NCBI RefSeq assembly: GCF_001939735.1
Contig: NZ_MJIL01000044.1
Coordinates: 18,205 to 82,204 of the forward strand
Reading direction: 5' to 3'
DNA from: Photobacterium proteolyticum
GTDB lineage: Bacteria; Pseudomonadota; Gammaproteobacteria; Enterobacterales; Vibrionaceae
Length of the DNA: 64,000 nt
The notes under the pieces were generated by a model that was not told the DNA's origin, did not search any database, and saw only the letters and a list, made by a program, of their open reading frames with translations. Numbering within the stretch: position 1 is the stretch's first letter; every line of letters starts with the position of its first letter. Both the position numbers and the translations under genes were made by a program. Below, piece after piece: positions 35,428-44,884 of this stretch.

Positions 35428-36561
35428 ATGCGACGGAAATTAAAGTTCACAGCCTGCAGCTTACTGGTTGCATCAGCACTACTAAGCGGCTGCAACACAT
35501 CAAATACCGAAGCAAGTCAAACACATGAAACCCAGCAGATACCAAGGGTTAATACCGTTACCCTCGCTCCATCAGATCATTATCTGGTAGAACGGGAATA
35601 TGTCGGCACTGTCCAGGCTGGCCAGCAGGCCAACCTCGGGTTAGAACTGGGTGGCAAGATTGCGCAGATCCTTGTTGATGTCGGTGACAAGGTAACTGCC
35701 GGCGATCCGCTGATCATCCTCGACAAACAGCTTCTTCAAACCCAGGCTGACGAGCTAAGTGCCCAACAGGCGCAAATTACTGCCCAGCTAGAATTGATTG
35801 AGGCCAACCTGAAACGGCAAAAAGCCCTTAAAAAGAAAGGCTTTAGTGCCGAATCTGAAATCGACAACCTAAACAGTCAGAGAAACGCCCTACGGGCAAA
35901 TTTCCGCCAGCTCGCAGCCTCTTCGGCGGCCAATCAGCTCCAGCAGAAAAAATCGACTGTGTTTGCCCCGTATGACGGCACTATCAGTGCCCGGTTTGTT
36001 TCGAAAGGCGACGTAGTCAATACCGGCGCTCCAACACTGACATTGCTTGCCAGTACCAATAAAGAAGCGCACATAGGCATTCCGGCCAAACAACTGACCA
36101 AGATGAGTGGAGAGGCGGACTGGACATTACGTATCGGCAACCGCTCCTACCAAGCCAGCTTGCTCAACCCAGGAGCACGGGTAGACACCGGCTCCCGTAC
36201 CGTGAAGCTACGGTTTGGCCTGCCGCAAAATGCTGACGTTATTGACGGTGAACTGGCCTACCTGCAGTTTGATGATATTCGCGAAAAGCCGGGATACTGG
36301 ATCCCACTGTCTGCAATGACTGATGGCATTCGTGGGGTTTGGAATGTGTTTGCCCTCAACGAAAACAATCAGGAACTGCGCATCGAACGTCGCTCAGTTC
36401 AGGTACTTTATGCCAATAACGATCACGCCTTCGTGACCGGGGCGATCAGCAATGGCGAGCGTCTGGTTTCCGACGGACTTCACCGCTTGGTACCGGGACA
36501 GGCTGTGATGCCGGTAAAGAAGTTGCCTTTGCCTCTGAATAATTCGGATGACGAGGCGTAA
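35428..36561 (+). CDS. RND efflux periplasmic adaptor lipoprotein
   Basis: The 377-residue protein starts with a lipoprotein signal (LLVASALLSGC, Cys22). The membrane-fusion-protein plan follows: a lipoyl half (VGTVQAGQQANLGLELGGKI with VLVDVGDKVTAGDPL), a coiled-coil hairpin (~105-165), the second lipoyl half (VFAPYDGTISARFVSKGDVV), and beta-barrel and membrane-proximal domains. It links the inner-membrane pump to an outer-membrane channel, which is not encoded here. AGGATGAATTACC precedes the ATG. It starts 24 bp after the mobile element and is 3 bp from the pump gene. Confidence 0.93.
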   Translation: MRRKLKFTACSLLVASALLSGCNTSNTEASQTHETQQIPRVNTVTLAPSDHYLVEREYVGTVQAGQQANLGLELGGKIAQILVDVGDKVTAGDPLIILDKQLLQTQADELSAQQAQITAQLELIEANLKRQKALKKKGFSAESEIDNLNSQRNALRANFRQLAASSAANQLQQKKSTVFAPYDGTISARFVSKGDVVNTGAPTLTLLASTNKEAHIGIPAKQLTKMSGEADWTLRIGNRSYQASLLNPGARVDTGSRTVKLRFGLPQNADVIDGELAYLQFDDIREKPGYWIPLSAMTDGIRGVWNVFALNENNQELRIERRSVQVLYANNDHAFVTGAISNGERLVSDGLHRLVPGQAVMPVKKLPLPLNNSDDEA

Positions 36562-36564
36562 CCC

Positions 36565-39500
36565 ATGAAGATAAACCACATTATCAGCAACACGCGGCTA
36601 TTGGTATTGGCAGTGGCACTGCTCATTGTCAGTGGCCTTTCCGCAATCAATACCCTACCCCGCGCTGAAGATCCGGTGATCCATAACCGTTTTGCCAGTG
36701 TGATCACCCATTTCCCCGGTGCAACTGCCGAACGTGTCGAAGCGTTGGTGACGGAAAAGATTGAAACTAGCCTGCGGCAGCTTGATGAAGTAAAGCTGCT
36801 CGCATCTGTTTCTCGGCCGGGGATCTCCGTTGTAAGGGTTGAATTAAAAGATGAGGTAAACAACGCCGAGCCCGTATGGTCTCGGGCAAGGGACAAACTG
36901 GCCGATGCACAGCCTTTACTGCCACAAGGTACTTCTGTGCCCGAGCTGGATGATGACCATGGCTATGCCTTTACGGTGATCACCGCCTTGAGATGGCAAG
37001 GACCGACCAAGCCGGATTTGCTGACTCTGCGTCGCTATGCCATCGAGCTGGGTAACCGCCTGCGGGTATTGAACGGTACTGAGTTCGTCGATCTGTACGG
37101 GCTACCGGACGAAGAGATCCTGGTTACCATGGATCCTAGCGTCACAAGTGCCCTGGGCCGCTCAGCGATTTCCTTATCCAATGCAATCAACAATGCCGAT
37201 GCAAAGAACTCCGCGGGTGAGCTGGTCAACGGTGCCAATCGCTTTACGCTGGAAGTGTCAGATTCACTGGATTCACTCGACAGAGTAAGGCGGGTACCGG
37301 TAGCCATTGACGAAAGTGGCTATATGATCCGGTTGGAAGATATTGCCGAAGTCGAGCGCACACACGCCTCACCACCTGCTGAGTTAGCCGTCATTGACGG
37401 GAAACCCGCCATTCTTGTTGCGGCCAGAATGCAGCCAACACTTCGTGTTGATCAATGGACCCAGCGGGTCAAAAAACTGCTTGATAATTATCAGCAAGAG
37501 GTTCCTTCCAATATCAGCGTTGACCTTGTTTTTGAACAGCAAAGCTATACCGAGACTCGTCTATCAGAGCTCAATGAAAGCCTGTTGCTAGGCTTCTCCA
37601 TTATTCTGGTTGTTCTGCTGCTGACGCTGGGAATACGCTCGGCCATCATTGTTGCACTCTCTCTGCCATTAACCAGTCTGGTTACACTGACAATGATGAA
37701 GTTTACCGGGTTGCCGATTAACCAAATGTCAGTTACTGGGCTGATTGTGGCACTAGGGATCATGGTCGATAACGCTATCGTCATGGTCGACACTATTCAG
37801 CACTATCGCCAACAAGGTGTTGCCAAGCTCACTGCAGCCGTGAAAGCAGTCAACCACCTCTGGATCCCACTGTTGGGCTCGACGCTGACCACTGTACTGG
37901 CATTTGCACCAATCTTCCTGATGCCCGGCCCGGCAGGAGAATTTGTTGGCGCCATCGCCATCACCGTCTGCTTCTCGCTGATCGGTTCATACCTGATATC
38001 CCACACCATCGTGGCAGGATTCGCCTCCCGCTGGCTGCCCGCACAAAAAAGCGCACAGCGTTGGTACCACACTGGCATCTCGTTCCCGGCACTCAGTGCC
38101 CGGTTTGAAAAGTCAGTAAAGTTCGCGATTAAGCACCCGGCGATTACCGCGTTGCTTGTTTGTATATTGCCATTTACCGGTTTCTGGAGTGCATCGCAGC
38201 TAACCGAACAATTTTTCCCGCCTTCGGATCGGGATATGTTCGAGATTCAGGTCTTCTTACCGCCTCAGGCCAGCATTTATGCGACACTCGATGCCACCAG
38301 ACAAGTTGACGAGATCATGGCGGAATACGACACTGTCGAACAAATCAGCTGGTTGGCCGGCGGTAATTTCCCGTCATTCTATTATAACCTTGTCAGCGGT
38401 CAGCAAGGTGCGCCCTACTTCGCCCAAGCAATGGTAAAGGTCACCGATTTCCAGGCCGCCAACAGCTTGATCCCGGAGCTACAAATCAGGCTTGATCAGG
38501 CCATGCCTCAAGCCCAGATATTAGTCAGGAAGCTTGAACAAGGGCCTCCGTTCAATGCACCGCTAGAAGTACGTTTGTATGGTCCGAATCTGGATCGGTT
38601 AAAATCGATTGGTGAAGATATTCGCCTGATCATGGCCGAAACGCCAGATGTCACCCATACCCGCGAGACCTTGCAACCCGGCACACCTAAGGTCTGGATC
38701 AATGTGAACGAAGAAGCCAGCCAACTTAGCGGCCTCTCCCTGAGCGAGCTGGCTGATTTGCTACAGGCTTCACTCACCGGACGCGTCAGCGGCAATGTGA
38801 TTGAAGCGACAGAGTCCATTCCTGTGCGTGTCCGGGTGAAAGACGAACACCGGGAGAATATGGCCAACTTAAGTAGCCTTCGCCTGCCGGTTCGCTCAGG
38901 CGAAGGGCTGACGGGCCTTCCGGTCTTTGCCTTGGCTGATCTCAAGCTCACGCCTACCCGAGGAGCCATTCCCCGTCGTAACGGACAACGGGTGAATGTT
39001 ATCGAAGGGTATATCCGGGCTGGTGTTTTACCACAAACGGCGCTCGATCACTTCCAGGAAAATCTCGAAGCCTACGCCCAGACACTTCCGTCAGGCTACA
39101 CCATCGAATTTGGCGGTGAGTCGGCAGAGCGAAATGAGTCCGTCGGCAACCTGATGGCGAATCTCACTATGGTCATGACCTTATTAGTGATGGTGGTTGT
39201 GATCTCGTTTAACTCGTTCCGGCTTAGCCTGATCATTTTCTCCGTTGGCCTATTAGCAGCCGGACTGGGCATACTGTCGGTATGGATATTCAGTTATCCG
39301 TTTGGCTTTACTGTAATTATCGGCCTGCTTGGCCTTGTCGGACTGGCTATCAATGCGGCTATTGTCATCTTGGCCGAGCTCAAGGCCAGCCCGAAAGCCT
39401 TGCACGGTGATACGGATGCCATTCTGGTCGCGGTGATGAGCTGTACCCGCCACATCACCTCTACCACCATTACCACAATCGGTGGCTTTATGCCGTTAAT

Positions 39501-39654
39501 TCTGGCAGGTGGTGGATTCTGGCCCCCCTTTGCAGTCGCCATCGCTGGCGGTACACTACTAACGACTATCGTCTCTTTCTACTTCGTGCCGGCGGCCTAC
39601 CGGCTTGCCGTCATCAAGAAACCACTTTGTGACGGAAAGCTTGTAGAGGCTTAA
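36565..39654 (+). CDS. RND-family multidrug efflux permease
   Basis: The 1029-residue pump has the RND layout: helix 1 near residues 10-28, two large periplasmic loops, and 12 membrane helices. The conserved stretch ALGIMVDNAIVMVDTIQHY in TM4 carries the proton-relay aspartates, and a second half has related helices near 855-1015. It is shorter in the periplasmic part than AcrB-type pumps and resembles the VmeF/CusA-distant group that works with a single adaptor. It should export drugs or toxic small molecules using the proton or Na+ gradient. It forms an operon with the adaptor under the divergent TetR regulator. A strong terminator follows. Confidence 0.93.
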   Translation: MKINHIISNTRLLVLAVALLIVSGLSAINTLPRAEDPVIHNRFASVITHFPGATAERVEALVTEKIETSLRQLDEVKLLASVSRPGISVVRVELKDEVNNAEPVWSRARDKLADAQPLLPQGTSVPELDDDHGYAFTVITALRWQGPTKPDLLTLRRYAIELGNRLRVLNGTEFVDLYGLPDEEILVTMDPSVTSALGRSAISLSNAINNADAKNSAGELVNGANRFTLEVSDSLDSLDRVRRVPVAIDESGYMIRLEDIAEVERTHASPPAELAVIDGKPAILVAARMQPTLRVDQWTQRVKKLLDNYQQEVPSNISVDLVFEQQSYTETRLSELNESLLLGFSIILVVLLLTLGIRSAIIVALSLPLTSLVTLTMMKFTGLPINQMSVTGLIVALGIMVDNAIVMVDTIQHYRQQGVAKLTAAVKAVNHLWIPLLGSTLTTVLAFAPIFLMPGPAGEFVGAIAITVCFSLIGSYLISHTIVAGFASRWLPAQKSAQRWYHTGISFPALSARFEKSVKFAIKHPAITALLVCILPFTGFWSASQLTEQFFPPSDRDMFEIQVFLPPQASIYATLDATRQVDEIMAEYDTVEQISWLAGGNFPSFYYNLVSGQQGAPYFAQAMVKVTDFQAANSLIPELQIRLDQAMPQAQILVRKLEQGPPFNAPLEVRLYGPNLDRLKSIGEDIRLIMAETPDVTHTRETLQPGTPKVWINVNEEASQLSGLSLSELADLLQASLTGRVSGNVIEATESIPVRVRVKDEHRENMANLSSLRLPVRSGEGLTGLPVFALADLKLTPTRGAIPRRNGQRVNVIEGYIRAGVLPQTALDHFQENLEAYAQTLPSGYTIEFGGESAERNESVGNLMANLTMVMTLLVMVVVISFNSFRLSLIIFSVGLLAAGLGILSVWIFSYPFGFTVIIGLLGLVGLAINAAIVILAELKASPKALHGDTDAILVAVMSCTRHITSTTITTIGGFMPLILAGGGFWPPFAVAIAGGTLLTTIVSFYFVPAAYRLAVIKKPLCDGKLVEA

Positions 39655-39720
39655 TAGCTCACAGCAATAAACCGATAAACGAAAGCGTCCACACCGGACG
39701 CCTCATCATCGGAAAACAAT

Positions 39721-39747
39721 AAAAAAGGCACGTAAAGTGCCTTTTTT
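39721..39747. terminator. Terminator after RND operon
   Basis: AAAAAAGGCAC and GTGCCTTTTTT pair around GTAAA, with A and T tracts on either side. It is bidirectional between convergent genes. Confidence 0.92.
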
Positions 39748-39759
39748 ACTATCTCTATG

Positions 39760-40899
39760 CTAATACCGCATACATAGCATCTCTAACTCTTGGTATACTG
39801 CGGAAAACCCTTCATTTGGAAAGTACTCTCCGTTTATCAGCAAGCTTTTACTTTCCGCCCAGTTCCCGGCGAATGAACCATTACCATAGGGGATGTTATA
39901 GACAAGGAAATGGCGCTCCTTCCTGTCAAAAATCAGGTTAGCAGCCATTCTGCCTGAGCGCAGATTCGAATTGCGGTAATACTGGAATTTAGCATCACAG
40001 CCTCTGACGATATAGGATCCCTTCTCACTTCGAACTGCGATATAGGGACGATTATTCTCTTCAAAATAACGCAGCTGCCACACACCAACCGCTCTTTCCA
40101 GCTGGATACGTGGGACAAGTACAGGCTTTGCTGGAGCCGCGCTAATCAACGTCACCGCAGGCTGAGCTTGTAGCTGAAGATCATCAGCTGGATTATTGTT
40201 AACAATCGTCACCTTTACTTCAGGTTTCGGCTGAGGCTCTTCAAACAGTGTCATCATCGCCAGCAAAGGCTCTTTGCCCAAAGTAAACAGCAGGCCAGCA
40301 ATAACCACAGGCATCATCAGCATTAGCCCAAAACGACGGAGATTAACGCGGCCAAGTGCTTTTATTTGGTTAATCACCTTAGGAGATATTTCGCTCAGGG
40401 GAGATGGAGATGGCGCTGTCTTCGTTCTCGGCGACACGGTTGTTACCGTCCGGTTTGTATCACTAAGTTTCCGGCGAGCTTCTTCAAGCTGACTGTTCAG
40501 ACGCTTGTTTTCCCGACGCAACCATTTGAGCTCATCCTCCGAGGCGCTCATATAGCGCTCGCTTTCCTCGGCCAATAATTTGCTTTTCTGCTGCTCTAGC
40601 TTAAACTGACGGTCAAGATCTTCATTGATTCGCCTAAGCGCCTGACAGTCTCGTTCAAGTTGCTGTAATTTTTGCTTGTCTGCTTCCGACGTCGCATTCC
40701 TGGAATGAATCGTTCTGACCGCTTCTTCGTGCCCCTTGCCCTGACCTATTTTTTCGTATGCTTGAACAAGCAATTGCATGATTGCTTTTGAGCCGCCTTT
40801 ATCGGGATGGAGGCGGCTGGAAAGTAACTTGTAACGTCGCTTTACGTCAGCGCTTGGAGTATTGCTGTCTGTGCCTAATATATCGTGAAAAGATGTCAT
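39760..40899 (-). CDS. Membrane-anchored J-domain protein
   Basis: The first ~60 residues are a J domain (SFHDILGTDSNTPSADVKRR, HPD at 31-33), the part that stimulates Hsp70 ATPases. A long coiled coil follows (~75-150, rich in Lys/Glu/Gln/Arg), then a transmembrane segment (~193-212, RFGLMLMMPVVIAGLLFTLG) and a ~165-residue C-terminal domain of unknown type. That domain should lie in the periplasm if the J domain is cytoplasmic. The zinc and substrate domains of DnaJ are absent. It might recruit one of the Hsp70s encoded in this window to the membrane; this is only a suggestion. Confidence 0.82.
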   Translation of the reverse strand: MTSFHDILGTDSNTPSADVKRRYKLLSSRLHPDKGGSKAIMQLLVQAYEKIGQGKGHEEAVRTIHSRNATSEADKQKLQQLERDCQALRRINEDLDRQFKLEQQKSKLLAEESERYMSASEDELKWLRRENKRLNSQLEEARRKLSDTNRTVTTVSPRTKTAPSPSPLSEISPKVINQIKALGRVNLRRFGLMLMMPVVIAGLLFTLGKEPLLAMMTLFEEPQPKPEVKVTIVNNNPADDLQLQAQPAVTLISAAPAKPVLVPRIQLERAVGVWQLRYFEENNRPYIAVRSEKGSYIVRGCDAKFQYYRNSNLRSGRMAANLIFDRKERHFLVYNIPYGNGSFAGNWAESKSLLINGEYFPNEGFSAVYQELEMLCMRY

Positions 40900-41137
40900 T
40901 GTATCTGCAGATGCCGTTAACTACTGATTGTCTACGCAATACCGCGCATGTCCTGGAAAATATGCAGCTTGCCTAAGTCCATATGCAATCAATATAGTCT
41001 AATTATGTTTGCGCGAGCTGATAATATACAGACATGAAAACCGTATGTAGTCTGTTATCGGCAGATTTCTGCTAACTTGATACCTCTAGCACACAAATTT
41101 GAAGAAAAACACAACGATGCTTCGTCCTTGAACCTCT

Positions 41138-41845
41138 TTAAGTGTTCAAGTTGTGCTTTCTCATTCTGAACTCTCCCGGTGAGCACCCCATATGCTTCTT
41201 AAAAACACGGGAAAAATAGGAAACATCCTTAAAGCCTGCTGAGTTTGCAACCTGAGAGATTTTTTCCCGGTCCGAGCTCAGCAACCCACAGGCCAGATCT
41301 AACCGCTTTTTGATGATGTATTGCTTTAGGGTGACACCCATTATGCTATGGAACAGGCGTGAGAAGTACGTAGGCGAATACTGGCAGGCATTCGCCAGAT
41401 CTTCTTCTCGCAGCGGTGCGCTAATATTCTCATCAATGATCTTGAGCGCGGGCCGTATCGACAACTCCCGGTGCTCGAACCCCGTATCGGCATCCGCTTC
41501 TACCTGATGGGTATGCAAACGACTGAAGCACTCATCGAGCTCTTGTCTTGTCGCACTGGCTTCAATCACATCTTCGCCCCCGGCCCGAAGTACATTCAGT
41601 GCCAGATTGGCATCCAGGCTGTGATAAACAATAACAACCTTTGCCAGCGGAAAACGGTTCTTGATAGATCGCAATAACTCAAAACCTTCCGATGTGGAAT
41701 CTACAACCTCAAGGAAAATCAATTCCTGTCCGGTCATTGTCGAAAGTAACTCAAAGGGCGAAACATCAACGACGTTATGTGATAGCTTAAGATTTTCTCT
41801 GGCGTCTGCCATTTTGTCGTAATGACTGCAACTAACCCAAATCAC
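41138..41845 (-). CDS. AraC-family regulator with degenerate receiver domain
   Basis: The C-terminal ~100 residues form the double HTH of AraC regulators (NISAPLREEDLANACQYSPT; ISQVANSAGFKDVSYFSRVF followed by KKHMGCSPGEFR). The N-terminal ~110 residues read like a receiver fold, but the phosphoacceptor position has Glu (ELIFLEVVD, Glu46), the paired acidic residues at the N-terminus are missing, and the usual KP motif is absent. It is therefore probably not phosphorylated and may be constitutively active or ligand-controlled. GTG 41845 has AAGGTG upstream. It is divergent from the riboswitch-controlled symporter, nearly 1 kb away. Confidence 0.82.
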   Translation of the reverse strand: MIWVSCSHYDKMADARENLKLSHNVVDVSPFELLSTMTGQELIFLEVVDSTSEGFELLRSIKNRFPLAKVVIVYHSLDANLALNVLRAGGEDVIEASATRQELDECFSRLHTHQVEADADTGFEHRELSIRPALKIIDENISAPLREEDLANACQYSPTYFSRLFHSIMGVTLKQYIIKKRLDLACGLLSSDREKISQVANSAGFKDVSYFSRVFKKHMGCSPGEFRMRKHNLNT

Positions 41846-42414
41846 AAATTCACCTTACTACTAGTGTCATAAGTACATACAAAAACTCTGTATGCTGCGG
41901 TGAAACACTCCTTGTCGATGAATACCTGAACCTTTATAAGAATTGTTATGACCGCAACGTCAAAAAATTGACTTGCTATGAATAATTAACGTTCAGAAAC
42001 CTAAATAATTCCAGCAGGGCGCTTTTGTTTCAAATTTAAGCAACAACGATCAGATTCTATGCTAGCTCCTGTACATCAATAAGTTAGCCGAAAAAATAAG
42101 CAGGAAACGCTTTTCTAATATTACCTTTAGCAATTACAACCAGTTTTTAATTTCAATTTATTCTATATTTTCTCCGTCACAAGCTGCCTACAAAATAGTA
42201 TAGGTGAGCATAAAAAAATAACACTGCAACATTTTTCCCTTCAAGCTGGGTGCAAATTAAGCGTTAAGTAGCGTATTCATATATAGCTCCATACAGCAGA
42301 AAAATGACTTAGCTACATTGCTATGAAAAATTTATCGTTTGATGCGATTTTTTTGCAGACAATCACATTTTTATCATTTAGTATGTCGCCCGAAAATGAG
42401 TTCCGATGAAGACA
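41846..42414. other. AT-rich region upstream of glycine riboswitch
   Basis: This 569-bp non-coding stretch between the AraC gene and the riboswitch should hold both promoters. It is notably AT-rich. No ORF, repeat or known RNA motif could be supported before the first aptamer. Confidence 0.45.
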
Positions 42415-42669
42415 GCAGGAGAGTGGCAAGATACGTTATTGTATCCGCCCGCCGAAGAAGTAAGCAGTTTAACCAACCAGAATTATTCTGTTATTAAGTT
42501 GTAAATCTTTCAGGCACCGCAATGTTAATTCCTTGAGTTGATATTAGGTATGGACTGTTGTTGGAGGAGCCTCTGGAGAGATCCGTTAAATCGGACGCCG
42601 AAGGAGCAAGCTTCCACCCTCTGCCTTGCAGGAGTGGTTAGTGAAACTCTCAGGCAAAAGGACAGAGGA
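42415..42669 (+). promoter_or_regulatory. Tandem glycine riboswitch with divergent first aptamer
   Basis: The second aptamer (about 42569-42669) is canonical: P1 CCTCTG/CAGAGG, GGAGAG, CGCCGAAGGAGCAA, ACTCTCAGGCAAAAGGACAG. The first (about 42415-42520) keeps GGAGAG, a hairpin GATAC-GTTATT-GTATC, GCCGAAGAAGTAA and AAATCTTTCAGGCA, but has an extra stem (CAGAATTATTCTG) and lacks the usual AAAAGGAC closing segment. The RNA binds glycine and controls the following gene; in Vibrio a similar tandem switch controls a Na+/alanine-glycine symporter. About 100 bases remain between the aptamers and the start codon for the expression platform, where GAAAACAGCTTTTC and T-rich runs could form alternative hairpins. 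Confidence 0.9.
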
Positions 42670-42772
42670 GATAAGATCAACAGCTCAGAAAAAAACTGAA
42701 AACAGCTTTTCTGTAACACCACCTTTCTGTTGTTTTTTATCTCTTCCTTTGATGTTTAAGGGGAGAAGAATA

Positions 42773-44149
42773 ATGAATCCGCTACACAATTTACTACAAA
42801 CTATTGATAACTTCGTCTGGGGTCCGCCTCTACTTATTCTATTGGTTGGTACCGGTTTATACCTGACTATCCGCCTTGGTTTTATCCAGGTTCGCCACCT
42901 GCCACTCGCGCTTAGCTATGTTTTCTCAAACAAGAAAAATCGCAATGGCAGCGGGGATGTTTCCAGCTTTGCCGCCTTGTGTACTGCGCTGTCTGCCACT
43001 ATCGGTACAGGTAACATTGTCGGTGTTGCGACAGCGATCAAGCTGGGTGGTCCGGGTGCACTTTTCTGGATGTGGCTTGCGGCACTGTTTGGTATGGCGA
43101 CCAAGTACGCCGAGTGTCTACTGGCGGTCAAATACCGTGATACGGACTCTAACGGCCAGATGATTGGTGGTCCAATGTACTACCTGGAAAAAGGCGTCGG
43201 AAGTAAATGGCTGGCCAAACTCTTTGCAATCTTTGCACTTGGTGTTGCCTGTTTCGGTATCGGTACCTTTCCGCAGGCCAATGCAATCGTAGATGCTGCC
43301 TACCTGTCGTTTGAAATGCCACGAGAGATCACTGTCATTATCCTTACGGTTCTTGTCGCGACAGTTACCCTTGGCGGGATTAAATCGATTGCAAGTGTAG
43401 CCAGTAAAGTCGTACCTGTTATGGCCGCATTCTACATTGTGGCTTGTATCACTGTACTGACCTCTCAGGCTGATGCACTGCCGGCCGCAGTCGAGCTGGT
43501 AATTACCTCGGCCTTTACCGGTCATGCTGCCGCGGGTGGCTTTATCGGTGCCGGTATTATGCTTGCCATCCAGTCAGGTATCGCCCGCGGTGTTTTCTCG
43601 AACGAATCAGGTTTGGGTAGCGCACCAATGGCGGCGGCAGCAGCCAAGACTGACTCTTGTGTGAAGCAAGGCCTGACATCAATGACAGGTACATTCTTCG
43701 ACACTATTATCATTTGTACCATGACAGGTTTGACCCTGGTTGTAACCGGTGCATGGCAAAGCGATTACGCCGGTGCCGAGATGACGACTTTCGCATTTGC
43801 AAGCGGCCTGGACTCTGCATACTGGGGACCGTTGATGGTATCTGTCGGCCTGATGTTCTTCGCCTTTACCACTATTCTTGGCTGGAACTACTATGGTGAG
43901 CGCTGTGTTACTTACCTATTTGGTGTAAAAGCGATTCTGCCTTATAAGCTATTTTTCCTTGTCCTTGTTGCAGGCGGTGCCTTCATCAAGCTGGATATGA
44001 TCTGGCTGATCGCAGACATTGTTAATGGCCTGATGGCTGTTCCGAACCTGATTGGTTTGATCCTGCTAAGAGAAGTCATTGTTAGCGAGACCAAACAGTT
44101 CTTCGAACAACTTAAGCTCTCTCAGGCACAAAATATCCAGACAGCCTAA
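42773..44149 (+). CDS. Sodium:alanine/glycine symporter under glycine riboswitch
   Basis: The 458-residue AGCS-family carrier has about 11 membrane helices and the signatures ATIGTGNIVGVATAIKLGG and SGIARGVFSNESGLGSAP. It should take up glycine and/or alanine with Na+. The reading frame is open upstream through the second aptamer, but ATG 42773 is the real start because GGGGAGAAG precedes it and the family begins here. Control by glycine suggests a role in glycine import or overflow. The paralogue at 11710 has no riboswitch. A terminator follows. Confidence 0.93.
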   Translation: MNPLHNLLQTIDNFVWGPPLLILLVGTGLYLTIRLGFIQVRHLPLALSYVFSNKKNRNGSGDVSSFAALCTALSATIGTGNIVGVATAIKLGGPGALFWMWLAALFGMATKYAECLLAVKYRDTDSNGQMIGGPMYYLEKGVGSKWLAKLFAIFALGVACFGIGTFPQANAIVDAAYLSFEMPREITVIILTVLVATVTLGGIKSIASVASKVVPVMAAFYIVACITVLTSQADALPAAVELVITSAFTGHAAAGGFIGAGIMLAIQSGIARGVFSNESGLGSAPMAAAAAKTDSCVKQGLTSMTGTFFDTIIICTMTGLTLVVTGAWQSDYAGAEMTTFAFASGLDSAYWGPLMVSVGLMFFAFTTILGWNYYGERCVTYLFGVKAILPYKLFFLVLVAGGAFIKLDMIWLIADIVNGLMAVPNLIGLILLREVIVSETKQFFEQLKLSQAQNIQTA

Positions 44150-44169
44150 TATTGCTTGAGCTAAACCTA

Positions 44170-44204
44170 AAAAGGCGGTATCGATAGATATCGCCTTTCT
44201 TTTT
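44170..44204. terminator. Terminator after the riboswitch symporter
   Basis: AAAGGCGGTATC pairs with GATATCGCCTTT (one G-T) around a short loop, followed by CTTTTT. Confidence 0.88.
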
Positions 44205-44217
44205 GCTAGTCATTTAC

Positions 44218-44706
44218 CTAGTCGAGATATCGCGTTAGCTGCTGATACAAGTCAAAGCTACTGTCTTCGAGCCAACAATCGGTGATCATCCCCTCCTCTC
44301 GTTTGAAAAACACCATGCCTGTCATCTCTACATGCTGCTTTCTGGCCGGAATCCTCGCCCAGCCACCGTTATAGGTCGCACTGCAATGGTACAGAGCTAC
44401 AGTCTTCGTTCCGTCGTTTATCACATCTTTAACTGTAAAATTTACGTTCTTAAACCGCTGGCACCAGATGGATATAAAGTTCAGGTAATCGACATGGCTA
44501 AGAGTTAGTACCCTTCCGCCGGGCAAATGAAAGTTAAAAGGATCAGTAGCATATTCTGCGAGTAAACCGCCATCTGCCCTGCTCCAAACATCCGCAAACC
44601 AGCGAACTACCCATTCGTTATCATTCATCATGCACGATATCACTCCAACTGCTTTTTCTTGCGCTTCCATAGGCAAGACTAGACAAAAAAATGACACTTT
44701 GCTCAT
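44218..44706 (-). CDS. NTF2/SnoaL-like protein
   Basis: From about residue 27 (NDNEWVVRWFADVWSRADGG) the sequence follows the pattern of SnoaL-like or nuclear-transport-factor-2 folds: an N-terminal helix, a Tyr/Asp pair in LLAEYATDPFNFHLPGG, and a curved sheet ending in DCWLEDSSFDLYQQL. Members act as small-molecule isomerases/hydratases or as plain scaffolds; the activity here is unknown. The N-terminal 25 residues do not fit the fold, and the ATG at 44631, with GGAG 11 bases upstream, is an equally good start. Confidence 0.7.
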   Translation of the reverse strand: MSKVSFFCLVLPMEAQEKAVGVISCMMNDNEWVVRWFADVWSRADGGLLAEYATDPFNFHLPGGRVLTLSHVDYLNFISIWCQRFKNVNFTVKDVINDGTKTVALYHCSATYNGGWARIPARKQHVEMTGMVFFKREEGMITDCWLEDSSFDLYQQLTRYLD

Positions 44707-44884
44707 GTCTTAACTCTTTTGCCTTTCACATTATTGGAAAAAATACCATGACAATGTTTCAACATTAACGCAGCCTAGGCTGGTTCTCACTAATCCATTA
44801 CCGACCACTAGTACGCCAAAGGATCCCCCCAGCCCAAATAGCCAGGGATCAGACATGAAGGGAATTGTGTGTTGGTGTTCAGAA

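Noticed and set aside
42626..42772. N-terminal extension of the symporter reading through the riboswitch
   Set aside because: The extension translates aptamer RNA; a strong ribosome-binding site and family start are at 42773.
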